From Polytrichum commune (Eukaryota; Streptophyta; Polytrichopsida; Polytrichales; Polytrichaceae), in contig OX485808.1 in assembly GCA_950295325.1 (NCBI GenBank), positions 34,120,527-34,184,526 on the forward strand: DNA of 64,000 nt, read 5' to 3'. The notes below the pieces were generated by a model. That model was given only the letters and a program-made list of their open reading frames with translations, had not been told where the DNA came from and searched no databases. This document shows, piece by piece, positions 22,731-33,540 of the stretch (its first letter is position 1; every line of letters starts with the position of its first letter). The translations under genes and the position numbers were made by a program.

Positions 22731-24169
22731 TGATTCTATTAACTCCCAGGTAAGCAGTGCGAAAAGAACACAGTTGGGTTGAGTCTGGCAAACATGGTAT
22801 CATGGAAGTCTATCTCACTTGTCTCCTTGCAGATCCGTTCGAATCGCTCTCTTCCACGGCGGCTGGCTTTCCCGAGTTGCAAGCAAGTTGATTGGAAGGT
22901 GGGTGTCAGGACTTCGCCGCACGTGAGTGAGGAGCTATGATCCTGTAAACACGCCTCTCAGCTTGCCAAGGTCGTCTACGAATGTTGCTGCTACGAATGG
23001 TGCAGATAATCCAAGTGTCTGGCTTGCAGTATTGGATTCCTCTCAAAACAGTACGTATCAAAAACACTACTCCGACTCGGTTCGTCCACAAAGTTAGAAA
23101 ACCCAAGTGATCATCGATTTCCACCCAACTGGTATGATCTCTGATATATATGTGTTCAGTCTAATCCCTAGACAAGAATGAAGGCAGGCAAAGAGAGCGT
23201 CGAAATCAGAGAAGTGAGGTCCTCAACATCCACTCGCCTAGGATCGTGCGTGTTGAATTAATGGAGTCTCTGTGGTGGAGATTTCGAGGTTTGCGGTGCC
23301 TCAAGAGTGTTCTTCTATTCTATCTCATCGATCAACACAAACTATGTTGTGCAACTAGGTGTTCTAGCAACTAGCAGGGTTCTAGCAACTAGGTGCTCAA
23401 ATTGTCAAGAGCACACATGCTCTGTACAAGTGTCTGCAACCTACATAGATCCCGACTCTTCAGAAACATCTTCAAATTGCCCAATAAATCCACAGATCTC
23501 TAATTTCCTAAGGATGGCGTTGGAACTTCAACATTGTAATATGAACAAATGGAATATCAGACCAAAACGGTTTGACTTTGACACATTCCAACCCAATTGA
23601 GAAAGAGACACCCACACACACACAGACAGAGAGACAGAGAGCGTACCGATGTGCAAATGGTTCAACTCGCCAACATGTGGAGCAATAAACAGACAGACAA
23701 AAATTCCAACTTCCTCACCTCTTTGCACGCCGATAAGATAGATCTATACCTTCTACGAACTTGGCCTTTGGCAACAAAAGATACCGAGATGAAAAAGAGC
23801 GACCGGCACAATAGAGGAACATAAATAAGAATCACAAACCCTCATCTAGATAAACCAAACCAAGCGGGTAGACGTTTGAACCAAAAATATGACAAACGTC
23901 TTCAAATGATTAAGAAAGAACACACTGGTCGAAAGCTTGAAGTTCTAAGAATAATTACCTCGCTATCGAGCGCCATCTTCTTTAGCGCCACAAGCCCCCA
24001 TCGCAGTGGGTGGAACTTAATTCACACAATTGCGGTCCCTTCTCAAGTAATCATACAACGCTTGGGTTCCAGGGGAGTGCAGCCGTGGTAAGCCACAACA
24101 CAAACCTCGAGATCAATCTAGAACTGCCTAAGCAACTATCTATGTGTATGAATTGAAAATGACGAGTGG

Positions 24170-24380
24170 AAACTTTGGCTATGGCAAGAGAACACACTGG
24201 TGACTACTAAGTTATGCCGACAAAGGGCTTTGACTATGGCGACAGAACACACTGGCTACTACTAAGTTATGCCGACAAAGCACTTTGACTATAGCGAGAG
24301 ATCACACTCACTGCTAAGCAATGCCGACGAAGTACTTTGGCGATGGCGAGAGGACACACTGGCAACTAAGTTAAGTGACG
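24170..24380 (+). repeat. Tandem repeat, about 60-bp unit, roughly 3.5 copies
   Basis: The phrase ctttgactatggcgagag / aacacactgg / ctactaagttatgccgac recurs with substitutions at about 24173, 24229, 24283 and 24339. Unit length drifts between 54 and 62 bp. Function unknown. Confidence 0.75.
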
Positions 24381-26535
24381 CCCACAGAATACTTGCCGAG
24401 TGAGTGGACTCCGGTATCGGAATAGCCAATCATGGTGGCACACAGAATTGTGGGTGGTGGTCCCTCCCAGGCTCGGCTTCTTCGAGGATTCGGTCCAGCT
24501 CAAACTTCAACGTCTGCAATATAATATTTTTATATTTTACAGGATTCAAGCTGCCATCACTATCTTATTAGTTATGCCACTTAAATAGTCTATGAGTTTG
24601 CGTGGAACTTAAGCAATGTGGAAATAATACATGTGGGCTCGGCGTACTACGTACCCCACATGAGCTGCCTAGGGCTTGATGACTCATTGCAATTTGCCAA
24701 GTCCACGTGCACACCGATATGCTCTATACTCTGTAATATGGACCTCCTTATGTTAGTCCTTCACTTATATCCCGAAACCCTAGGGAACGGATATTCCCAA
24801 TAGAAATTTCACTCCTTGTTGTCACGTTTACAATCCCATATATATCACAAGTTTTGACATTAAAATAAACCACCAAAGAATTCAAACCACACGCTCGCAT
24901 GCATCATGTTGTCATCAATATATTTAATGTCATTATTGCAATGTTGAATTTGTGTCATTCCATAATGTCTCATGCTTTTACTAGCATCACATTGCACTAA
25001 TTCTCTTTTATCATGCATCCGTGTTAATACTACAAAACTTTTTGATATCACGTGCACTTTGGTTCCACAAATGTGATCTTACACATATTAGGTGTGCTTG
25101 GATTACATGACCATTTGTGGATGAAATCACAACGACTTGTCATCCATTCATTTGCCCGAAGCAAGATGACTCCACATGATAACTAAATCTCTTCCTGATA
25201 GAATTTTGCAACCCACGACTTCATCGATGCCACACCACTGCACTAAATCGTCTATTAGTGTGGGTGGACAATTTGCATGAATATAATCAATGTGGGTATA
25301 ATCAATCGAGGTGGATATATTATGGACAAAAGACCCCGGATCTTCTTCTATTCTTCTCAAAGACTTTCCACCAACACCTTGAATGTTAGTTCAAGGACAA
25401 AAGTAGCATAAAATTAAAAATATCGTCCAAATCAATCTTCTAGAATAACAAATTGTGGGATTCACACAAATTTCAAACTACACCGTTTGTGGTATTTAGT
25501 GTCATGTAAAAGGTCTAACCTTTTGAGCGTAATAATGACAAGCGTCATGTCTTTACATTTTAATATACAAGAGGAAGATATTCTTCTTGAGCATACTAGC
25601 ACTTGGCAAGTGTCATTTGTGTACACTTTAGTCAAGTTGTAGATCATTGTGTAACATAGGCATACACTTTATAACATTGTTGAACGTACTCATGCCAAGA
25701 CATCAGTAAGCCTTCAATTTGTGCAAAAAGAAATAAAAAATAAAATAAATATTGCCAAGTCCAAGTGGGCATGGTGGCACAGGGAATGTTGGGCACTGGT
25801 CTCTCCTGGCCTTGACTTTTCAAGGACTCTGTCCAACTTAACTTACATGCCGACAGAAGTGTCTGAGTCTCCCGTAACTTCCGTAACATGTTCTGTTTTT
25901 CCACACTTCAAGCCAGATCATTGCAGTGTTTATGGTATTTAAAGTCACATCCACTATTTGCGAAGGGCTTAAAATAGATGCCTAGAGGTTGTCTAGAGGT
26001 CTCAAAGTGTCACGCCCACTAATCACCAATATGATTATATTTGTCAATATAAGTTACTTCTTTAAGTGAGAATATATTTACAGTATGGCATTTAGAGTAG
26101 TACTTTAGATGATAGTCTTGCGTTTTAGTATGCAACGGGAAGATACTTCTGAGCATACTAATGGCAAGTGCCATGTCTCCACATTTTCGTATAGAAGAGG
26201 AAGATATTCTTGAGTTGTGCCCGGATGTTGTTGGGCATAGTCGGTCAAGATCCGAGTGATTTTAAATACAACCAGTTACATGTTGACATCTTTTGCTTTT
26301 GCTTTATTCATTTGAGGTATATTCTATAGATTCCTCCAAAATGATCGGTAATTCTCATGAAGTCTCCAACTTCAACCGGTTATTTCTCGAACTCAACCGG
26401 TTCATCTGTAACCGCTAGTTCTTCTTGGACGTAGTTCTTGAGCATACTAATGGCAAGTTTCATTTGTGTACACTTCAGTCAAGTTGTAGACCATTGTGTA
26501 ACATAGGCATGCACCTTATAACATTGTTGAACGTA

Positions 26536-27435
26536 CAGTCTAACCTTGATAATGTCACACCATCCGTTTCACCAAAAAGAGTGATATAAACAAGGTGTGA
26601 CATATTTGATAATGTCACATTTTGAAGATTTGTGCATAATGTGATATTATAAAAAAAAATAGGTAGAAAATCAAAATAAAATTACCATGTAAAAAAGAAA
26701 ATAACAAATACGAGACTTCAATGTTTTTGAATGTAAAATCTAATTCAAATTTGTGAATAACAACAAGAGCACATCATAATGTGTCATTGAGATTAGGTAA
26801 AGACCTCTCACACAAAGAAGCTTCTAAAGTCACATTGTTTTGTTGATGTTAAATGTGCAACACCAATTCTAATGAGTTTGTCATGGATTTTTTCCATTCC
26901 TAACAACTCTAGAGTGTTGAAAATCTGAGAACCTTGGCTAGCCATAAAATTCAAAACATCTTTAGCATATTTTTGTGCATCGCTTAGCTTCACTACTTTA
27001 GACTCATCATCACTGCTATCAACAATCAATGGGTCTACTTCCATGGAATCAAGAACTTGTTCGCCATCTTGCACTAATTGCACAAGCTCCTCAGTAGAAT
27101 ATTCCACCTCAAAATCATCTTCACCTTCCATGTTTATGTACTCCAAAGGACAAAGCTTTTCTACAGGCTTGCCTTTGACATCCAAACCCAAATTCAATGC
27201 GGCGATGAGATTGCCCATCCATACTACAATCTGTCCATCCAACCATCACATACAATCCATCCATACTTGGTATTATCACATTTACACTACGGATTTTGGA
27301 AAAAAATAGTGACATTACCAAGGGTGATAGGGATAATAACGAGGGAGTTTTACACTATGAAAATCGGTTTCAAACTTTTAGGTGACAATATCAAGGTGTT
27401 CTATTAACAAGGGTGACATTATCAAGGTTAGACTG
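26536..27435 (-). mobile_element. 900-bp pogo/Tigger-type Tc1-mariner element
   Basis: The terminal inverted repeats begin CAGTCTAACCTTGATAATG and match perfectly for 23 bp. The element is flanked by TA on both sides (26534-26535 and 27436-27437), the pogo/Tigger signature (TA target, CAGT start). Subterminal repeats of the TIR core (gataatgtcaca, gacaatatcaagg) occur near both ends. It carries only the C-terminal part of a transposase, so it is a deletion derivative. An uninterrupted version of its insertion site lies at about 25670-25715. Confidence 0.92.
26808..27242 (-). pseudogene. Pogo/Tigger-like DDE transposase, C-terminal fragment
   Basis: A 144-codon frame inside the TIR element. 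It has an acidic middle (EGEDDFEVEYSTEELVQLV, SMEVDPLIVDSSDDE), a helical region (AQKYAKDVLNFM) and an end of the form LGMEKIHDKLIRI..TSTKQCDFRSFF. This fits the acidic, coiled C-terminal tail of pogo/Tigger/jerky transposases, which typically ends KQTxIxxFF. The CENP-B-type DNA-binding domain and DDE catalytic domain are absent. The ATG at 27242 is simply the first in frame. Assignment is from motif style plus the surrounding TIRs. Confidence 0.75.
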
Positions 27436-28309
27436 TACTCATGCCAAGATATAAGTAAGCCTAAGTGAACACCAAGTGTCATGAGGTGACACTTATGGTG
27501 AAGTTGTTAATCATCACTGTAACCTAGCATACACCTTAAAATAGGGTAAGTGACACTATTACACATGTGACACTAAATACCATAAATGATGTAGTATGGA
27601 TGAAAAAGTAGTGTGGAAGTCATTCATGTGGGCCACGCTAATAATCTAGTGAAGGTAGAGATAATGGGGGTTGAAGACCCGGGGTCTTCTTCTATGTCTT
27701 CTTGGAGACTTCCTACCTACATCTCAAATCAATGAAGTAACTACACTAAATATGATATTTAGTGTCACCAATTCTAATTGTCTTGCTCGATACCAATTGT
27801 AAACCGTGGTTTAGTGTCACCAACACCAAATGTTAACCCAACATTATTTGTCATTCCTTGTAAACTTTTGGGGGGGGGGATTCTAGATTCATAGAGTTGG
27901 AAATATTGTCACTTTCAAACTAATTTTTCATCCAAATTGCATCATCCATGACAATATTTCATCACAAGTTGCTGACAAGAGGAGGTAGGGTTTTGGCCAA
28001 TCAATGAACTCATCCCTCATCCATGACAAAAATTGTTGACTTATTCATAGGAAGTGTCATCCAAAAAGTTACCAAGGTGACATAAAATACCATATCATAC
28101 TATTTAGTGTACTAGCATGTAAGTCTTATGCATTTGTCCCACATCAATGAAAGAATAATGCAAATCTACCTCTGTGATAAATTTGTAATTTTTCCAGTTA
28201 CATAGGACAAGTTCCCAGTGACGTAGGTCAATTTCCTAGGACTCATGTTCTTGTAGTGAATGAAATGAAATTGATCTTAAAGTCTGGGAAGCCAATAAGG
28301 CTAATGAGA

Positions 28310-29790
28310 CTAAAAACATGTCATGATGGTTTCAAACCAACTAATTCCCTAGAGTGGCGGAGTGTGTTAGACTCCGTGAGATAGAGGCTAATGTCAACTT
28401 GATGGTCCAACTAAAAGAAAGACTCAAGGCTCCCCAAAACTAGATTCTCAAGTAGTGATGGAAACTTGTCCCTAATGAGGTTATATAGGGGGCATTCCAA
28501 CACAAAATGTGCCTCATTAATAACTACGGTATAGGAGTCAAAATGGCATAGTATATTATCTCTCTAGAGACAGGGATAGTTGTCCTTCGTCCGATTTCAT
28601 TGGCGAGTCTATGGTTCGAGGTGCGGTAAGCAACGATGATCTTCGTTGTGGTGGTGTCAATGGTTACAATTCACATTCGTATTTGAGAAAATCCTTGAGG
28701 TGGAGGTAAACCAAGTTTCTTCCCTAAGAAATGGAATGAGTTCCACTCTTTAGCAAGAAAAGCCTCCTTGATATCATCATATGTGATTTTCGATGTGTTT
28801 AGATTGTCACAAGCTTCCCAATGACATAGATCCCATGATGCCTTCCACATAGTTGTTGATTTGTGTAAGGTGTTAAATCCTTGTTTGGTAAGGTGTCAAG
28901 AAAGTGAGGTTGCTTTATTGACCAACCAAAAGGAGGGTAGGTGGACAAGCTGTTGTTGAAAATCCATAGTGAACTTAAGAGCGTATAGTTCTATAGGAGG
29001 TTCTCCAAATTCAGCCACCAAAACATTATAGGTAGTTGAAGAACGCACTTGGACATGAAACATCATCTACATCTTTATGCCCTTATAGAAAACAACATTG
29101 TCAACATAAAGAAGAATGGCAACCACTGTGTGAAATAAACACAGAGAATCCATGTCAATCTCGACCAAAGATGTTCAAGTTCATCGATTTACAAGCCACA
29201 TAGTGTGGGGGAGAGGAGACATTCTTGTCTAACAAAGATGTTGAACATTGCTTCACCATGTGTGTTAACATTTATTTGTATTTTTGCATAGACTGCGGTA
29301 CACATTGCATTTACAACTTATTGTAAATGAAGTGGCACACCTAATCGTTGGAGGCGTTCCCAAAGCATGTCTTATGAGATTGTGTTGAAAGCATTTGGAA
29401 ATCAACAAAACAAGAATAGAGGCATCGACCTACAAATACTTCTTGTTCAATTAAAGCACATATGTAAGAAATGTGGCCCAAAGTAGATATACCTTCCATA
29501 ATAGTTGCTCGTCCTCTCGCTCTAACCCCTTTCAATTCCGCCCATCAACTTATTAAATTCTCCAAAACAAAGCCATAGAGCCTGCCAAATATTGTTCCTA
29601 GCATTATGGTCCTCCAATTCCCCATGAAGCGTCTTTCACTAGATTTGAAGATCATTTTGGTGATGTTGATAGTCCATGAATCCAAGACACCCTCTCGGAC
29701 CACTAAATTAAAAAGCTTTATGATTGGTTCACATGGATCATTTGCATATATCAATGAACGGGGAGAAGCGACCACTAGTTACAAATGAAC
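28310..29790 (-). mobile_element. Non-LTR retrotransposon (LINE) reverse transcriptase remnant
   Basis: Read on the - strand from 29775: EPIIKLFNLVVREGVLDSW, NWRTIMLGTIFGRLYGFVLE (the RT N-[YW]-R-[PT]-I block), IMEGISTLGHISYICALIEQ, then after frame changes CFVDFQ / FNTIS, WERLQRLGVPL, a (VRQ)ECLLSPTLCGL block, and near 28.4-28.5 kb AHFVLECPLYNLIRDKFPSL followed by ENLVLGSLESFF, the usual LINE C-terminal zinc-knuckle region. Several stops and frameshifts. The endonuclease was not found. The right end touches an AACCGGTT-repeat copy (about 29.77 kb). Confidence 0.85.
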
Positions 29791-30390
29791 CGGTTGAAGT
29801 TCAAGAGTGTGGGAAATCACCGGTCATTTTTAAAAAATCTAGAAAATATACCTCAAATCTATAAAGAAACTTGAAAGATGTCAACATGTAACCGGTTGGA
29901 CTTGGAAACAGTACGGTTTTGACTGAATATGCCCAAAAATCTCCTCGGACAATGCCTTGAATACTACAGTACTTCAAAGACAAAAGGAGCATACAGTCAC
30001 ATAGTCCTGCAAATCAATGTCCTAAAAAAACAAAAACTATATGGTACACACTGATTTTAAACTATAACTTATTTGAGAAATAACATGGCTGAAGTTATTT
30101 CTCATTACTAAACATCTCGGTGCATGTGTAAAGCGGCCCCCAGAATTCATGTGGGTTGTGGAAATCTTCTGTGACCAGAGCGTTGGGGGAGATTTTTGGG
30201 CATAATCGGTCGACAGCCTAGTGTGTCCAAGTCCAACCGGTTACAAACTGACATCTTTTGTGTTTTCTTTTGTTAAATTAATAATTAATCTGCAAATTTC
30301 TCTTCATGAATCGGTGATTTTCCTGAAGTCTTGAACTTCAACCGGTTATTTCTCAAACTCGACTGCTTCATCTATAACTAACTTAGAGGT
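29770..30390. repeat. Two AACCGGTT-family repeats, opposite orientations
   Basis: About 29770-29970 is an inverted copy (gaaccggttgaagttcaaga .. taaccggttggacttgg .. aaatctcctcggac). About 30185-30390 is a direct copy (ggggagatttttgggcataa .. tccaaccggttacaaactg .. caaccggttatttctc). They are separated by about 215 bp with no gene. Confidence 0.75.
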
Positions 30391-30433
30391 TGGTGGTCCC
30401 TGTTTATTCATGGAGCGGAACTACAGTCTAATT

Positions 30434-30484
30434 GTTAACATCTTTATTACAAGGTAATATTTACCTTGTAATAAGAATGTTAAC
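30434..30484. repeat. 51-bp near-perfect palindrome
   Basis: GTTAACATC..TTATTACAAGGTAA is followed directly by its complement, giving arms of about 25 bp with almost no loop. It sits just after cagtctaa, which resembles the start of the pogo TIR at 26536. It could be a minimal MITE; that is inference. Confidence 0.75.
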
Positions 30485-33000
30485 ACTCATGGGGTAACAC
30501 TTATAGACGGCATGCTGTAACTTATGGGTGGGCCATGGATCCCACAAAAGTACCCGACCATGAATAGAACGAGCAGTGGGGATCATCTTTTCTTTGGCAC
30601 ATGAACTATTTGTAATTGAGAAACAAGGTAGAGAGTGCTTAAACCAACAATTGAAGCTATTGTACTTACATATGTCTATGTCGTGATATAAAAATAATAA
30701 AAATAATATTAGCTTTTGGGCTAAACATAGGTGTAAGGATTTTATTATTATTAAAATCCTCTATTGAATATTTGTTGAATATTCAAAGTTAACACTTCTA
30801 GCTTCCTTAATCCCATTCCTAGGCTCCATGTACAACGACCTCGCATATGTTGAGGACCCTCACCTTCATTGCCTAGACTCAACCCAACATAGTTGTGTAT
30901 TAGACCCAAGCTAGATCAAAGTTCAACAAGGCCACCCCCATGATCCCACATGGTTCAACTATAGAACTATCCCCTGCATTTCGGGTAGTGACCCCCTTGT
31001 TGCCGATAATTGACCCCTTTTGTGCCCAAAATCGACCCCCTCTGTACCCATAACCAACCCCCTTGGCTTTGTGGGCTTGAATCCCTAACATTACCCAACC
31101 CAAACGTCTTAACTCCGGCGCGGAGTTCGATGCGGCTCCGATGCGGCTCCAGGGAGGTTCGGATGCCAGCTCCGGTGGGTCCATTTTTTTGGCCCTCCCC
31201 GTTTTGGCCCCTTGATGATTTTTTTTTGGTTTTTTTTTGCTAAATTTGGGTTCTACGGCCCCAAATTACTCTAGGAGGCCCCTTATGAGATCAAGTAAGG
31301 CCCCACCCAATCAAAAAAATAGGGGGCAATTTTTGCCCCAACCCACCCGAACCCACCGGAGCTGGCATCCGAACCTCCCCAGAGCCGCATCGGAGCCGCA
31401 TCGAACTCCGCGCCGGAGTTAAGACGTTTGGGTTGGGAAATGTTATCCGGCTTGAATTGTCTCCCCCTTGCCCCCGCCCATGAATATAATGACTAGAATA
31501 GGCACTCACAAAGCACCCTTAACCTACATTGAACCAACCCAAGATAGAGTGGAGATATTACCTACCCTACATGAAGGTAGTGGAGGTTGGTATGAGATGA
31601 TGCCAGTAATGGACCTAAACCCGTCACTGCTTGGGCTCGGGGAGGACACTTAGGAAAATTAGTAAACATGGTGCGTTAAAATGTAGGGTGTATTTTATTC
31701 ATGAGCATTTAGAAAAAAATAGATGTAATATAGGATGCTTAAAATTCAAGTAAGGAATAATTAGAGAATACATCAAGAATATACCTCAAATATACCTCAA
31801 ATATTCCAATTATGTGATAGCCTCATTTAAATACCCCTTTAACGCACGTGTTCACACAAAGTATAGTGAAGTGTCCCTCCCGAGTGCGTGGGCCTAGGCA
31901 CTCCTTTCCCCATGGGGAATGGTTCAAGGTAGTAGAGTGCTAACGATTGGGATGAGCTTATAGGTCTTGTTTTTGGGTGAGGTGTTGGTTTAGCACCCTC
32001 TACTTTAAGGTATCCAACCCAATTATGGACACTTCCAACTCCACAAACATACCCGCCCTCATTTGACCGTTGCATTGGTGAAAATAACATTTGTTTAATT
32101 AACAATTGCCCATCACAAAGATTCTCATTTGAAGTTTCAGAATCGAGCTTTAAATGCAAAAGAGGTAATCACCACAAAATATTACTATTGAGTATTTCAA
32201 TAAGGAAATGTAGACAACAAAATGTGTTGGTCAGGATGTGACCATTAAGGAAAATATATTTATTTGACCTCACTTATGTCACTATTTTGTGGACACCACT
32301 ATAAGAGGGAATTGCATGGTTTTTTTGAAGTAATTTCACTTGGCATAATAATAAGTGAATGTAAAATCATCACGATCTAAATTTAGTTTTGCTATTTTGG
32401 AGATGTACATGAAAAAAAGAAATTAGTTGGCATTCAACTAGTACCAGAACATCAAATATGACATACTTACAAATTACCTCATCACCATTGCTATTCACCT
32501 AGTCCCAAAACTTCGACTAATAAGTAGTGTGTCTTCACGGTGATTAGTCGTAACTACCATGTCATGTGCAAAGGAATCCCATCATTGGTTGGGGACCTAT
32601 GTTCGGGGAAAACTGACGGCTAGTTCATTATCAGCCTATGGATTTCCCCTCATGGCCAGTCCAAATTTCCAACCATCGGATGGCAATCCGACTGTAATTT
32701 CAATCCTCCGGCAATTAGCCGATGGACCAGAAAATGTCCCGGAAATGTAGCCAATTCTTCTTGTGAGTTACTGGATTTTAGCCGGAAGCATCCAAAGCGC
32801 TATTTGTCTGGGGCATCTGTCACCCAAAGTCCCTCACCCTTGATTTCGTCCTAGCCCGAGTGTAAAATGTTGGACTGGCACATAATAATTCCCTCCTCGG
32901 TAGTTCAATGTATAATTATTTCAACCAAAAGAATGCGAGTGTTTAAAAACTCTTACCTCAATGGTCAATCACCAATACATTCAAAAGTTACACACACCCC
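30485..33000. other. Gene-poor stretch with a GC-rich inverted repeat
   Basis: No gene recognised. The only clear structure is the GC-rich inverted pair at 31086-31445 (separate entry). Short open frames inside the pair are mirror shadows of one another. The rest (31.45-33.0 kb) is AT-rich and featureless to my eye. Confidence 0.5.
31086..31445. mobile_element. Foldback element with ~95-bp GC-rich arms
   Basis: The left arm 31086-31180 (taacattacccaacccaaac .. cggcgcggagttcgatgcgg .. gctccggtgggt) and the right arm 31351-31445 are near-perfect reverse complements around a 170-bp T-rich loop. The arms are strikingly GC-rich for this AT-rich window. No target duplication could be fixed. It would transcribe into a long hairpin. 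Confidence 0.85.
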
Positions 33001-33540
33001 TTCCTACCTAATGAATCCAACACTTTAAGTCTAAACATCATAAGTCAAAAAACTATAAGAGTGAATACTATAAATCCAAATACTATAATTCCAATACTAA
33101 AAATCTAGATGTTAGAGCTAGGCACTTGTTCATGAATGCCTTGAGTCTAAACCACATCTAATACTAAACAACCATCAAGTGCTCCTATCTAATGTAAATC
33201 CAACACTATAAGTCTAAACATCATAAGTCTAAAAACTATAAGAGTGAATACTATAAATCCAAATACTATAATTCCAATACTAAAAATCTAGATGCTAGAG
33301 CTAGGCACTTGTTCATGAATGTCTTGAGTCTAAACCACATCTAATACTAAATCACCATCAAGTGCTCCTATCCAATGTAAATCCAACATTATAAGTCTAA
33401 ACATCATAAGTCTAAAAACTATAAGAGTGAATATTATAAATCCAAATACTATAATTTCAATATTAAAAATCTAGATGCTAGAGCTAGGCACTTGTTCATG
33501 AATGCCTTGAGTCTAAACCACATCTAATAATGTAAGGCTA
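33001..33540 (+). repeat. 183-bp tandem repeat, about three copies
   Basis: The unit starts at aatccaacac (33013, 33197, 33380; spacing 184 and 183 bp) and includes aaacatcataagtc, gctagagctaggcacttg and gtctaaaccacatctaat. The copies differ by only a few substitutions. Partial, more diverged echoes continue to about 33790. No coding potential. Confidence 0.88.

Larger units (their letters stand above)
21331..25470. other. Gene-poor stretch with dispersed repeats
   Basis: No gene recognised. Contains a full copy of the AACCGGTT-rich repeat (about 22470-22730), a short CA/GA-rich microsatellite (about 23607-23643) and a tandem array at about 24170-24380. A segment near 24415-24500 is related to 25757-25840 (catggtggcacaca/gg..). 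The open frames are short and lack any family signature. Confidence 0.5.
25479..27596 (+). mobile_element. TGGTATTTAGTGTCA-family TIR region with nested insertions
   Basis: Left terminal motif at about 25479 (acaccgtttgtggtatttag) and its complement at about 27568-27596 (gacactaaataccataaatg). The interior has words shared with other members (taacataggcat, cattgttgaacgta). It is swollen by a pogo element (26536-27435), an AACCGGTT-repeat copy (about 26215-26430) and a second internal terminal motif near 25924, so it may represent two or more overlapping members. Confidence 0.55.
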
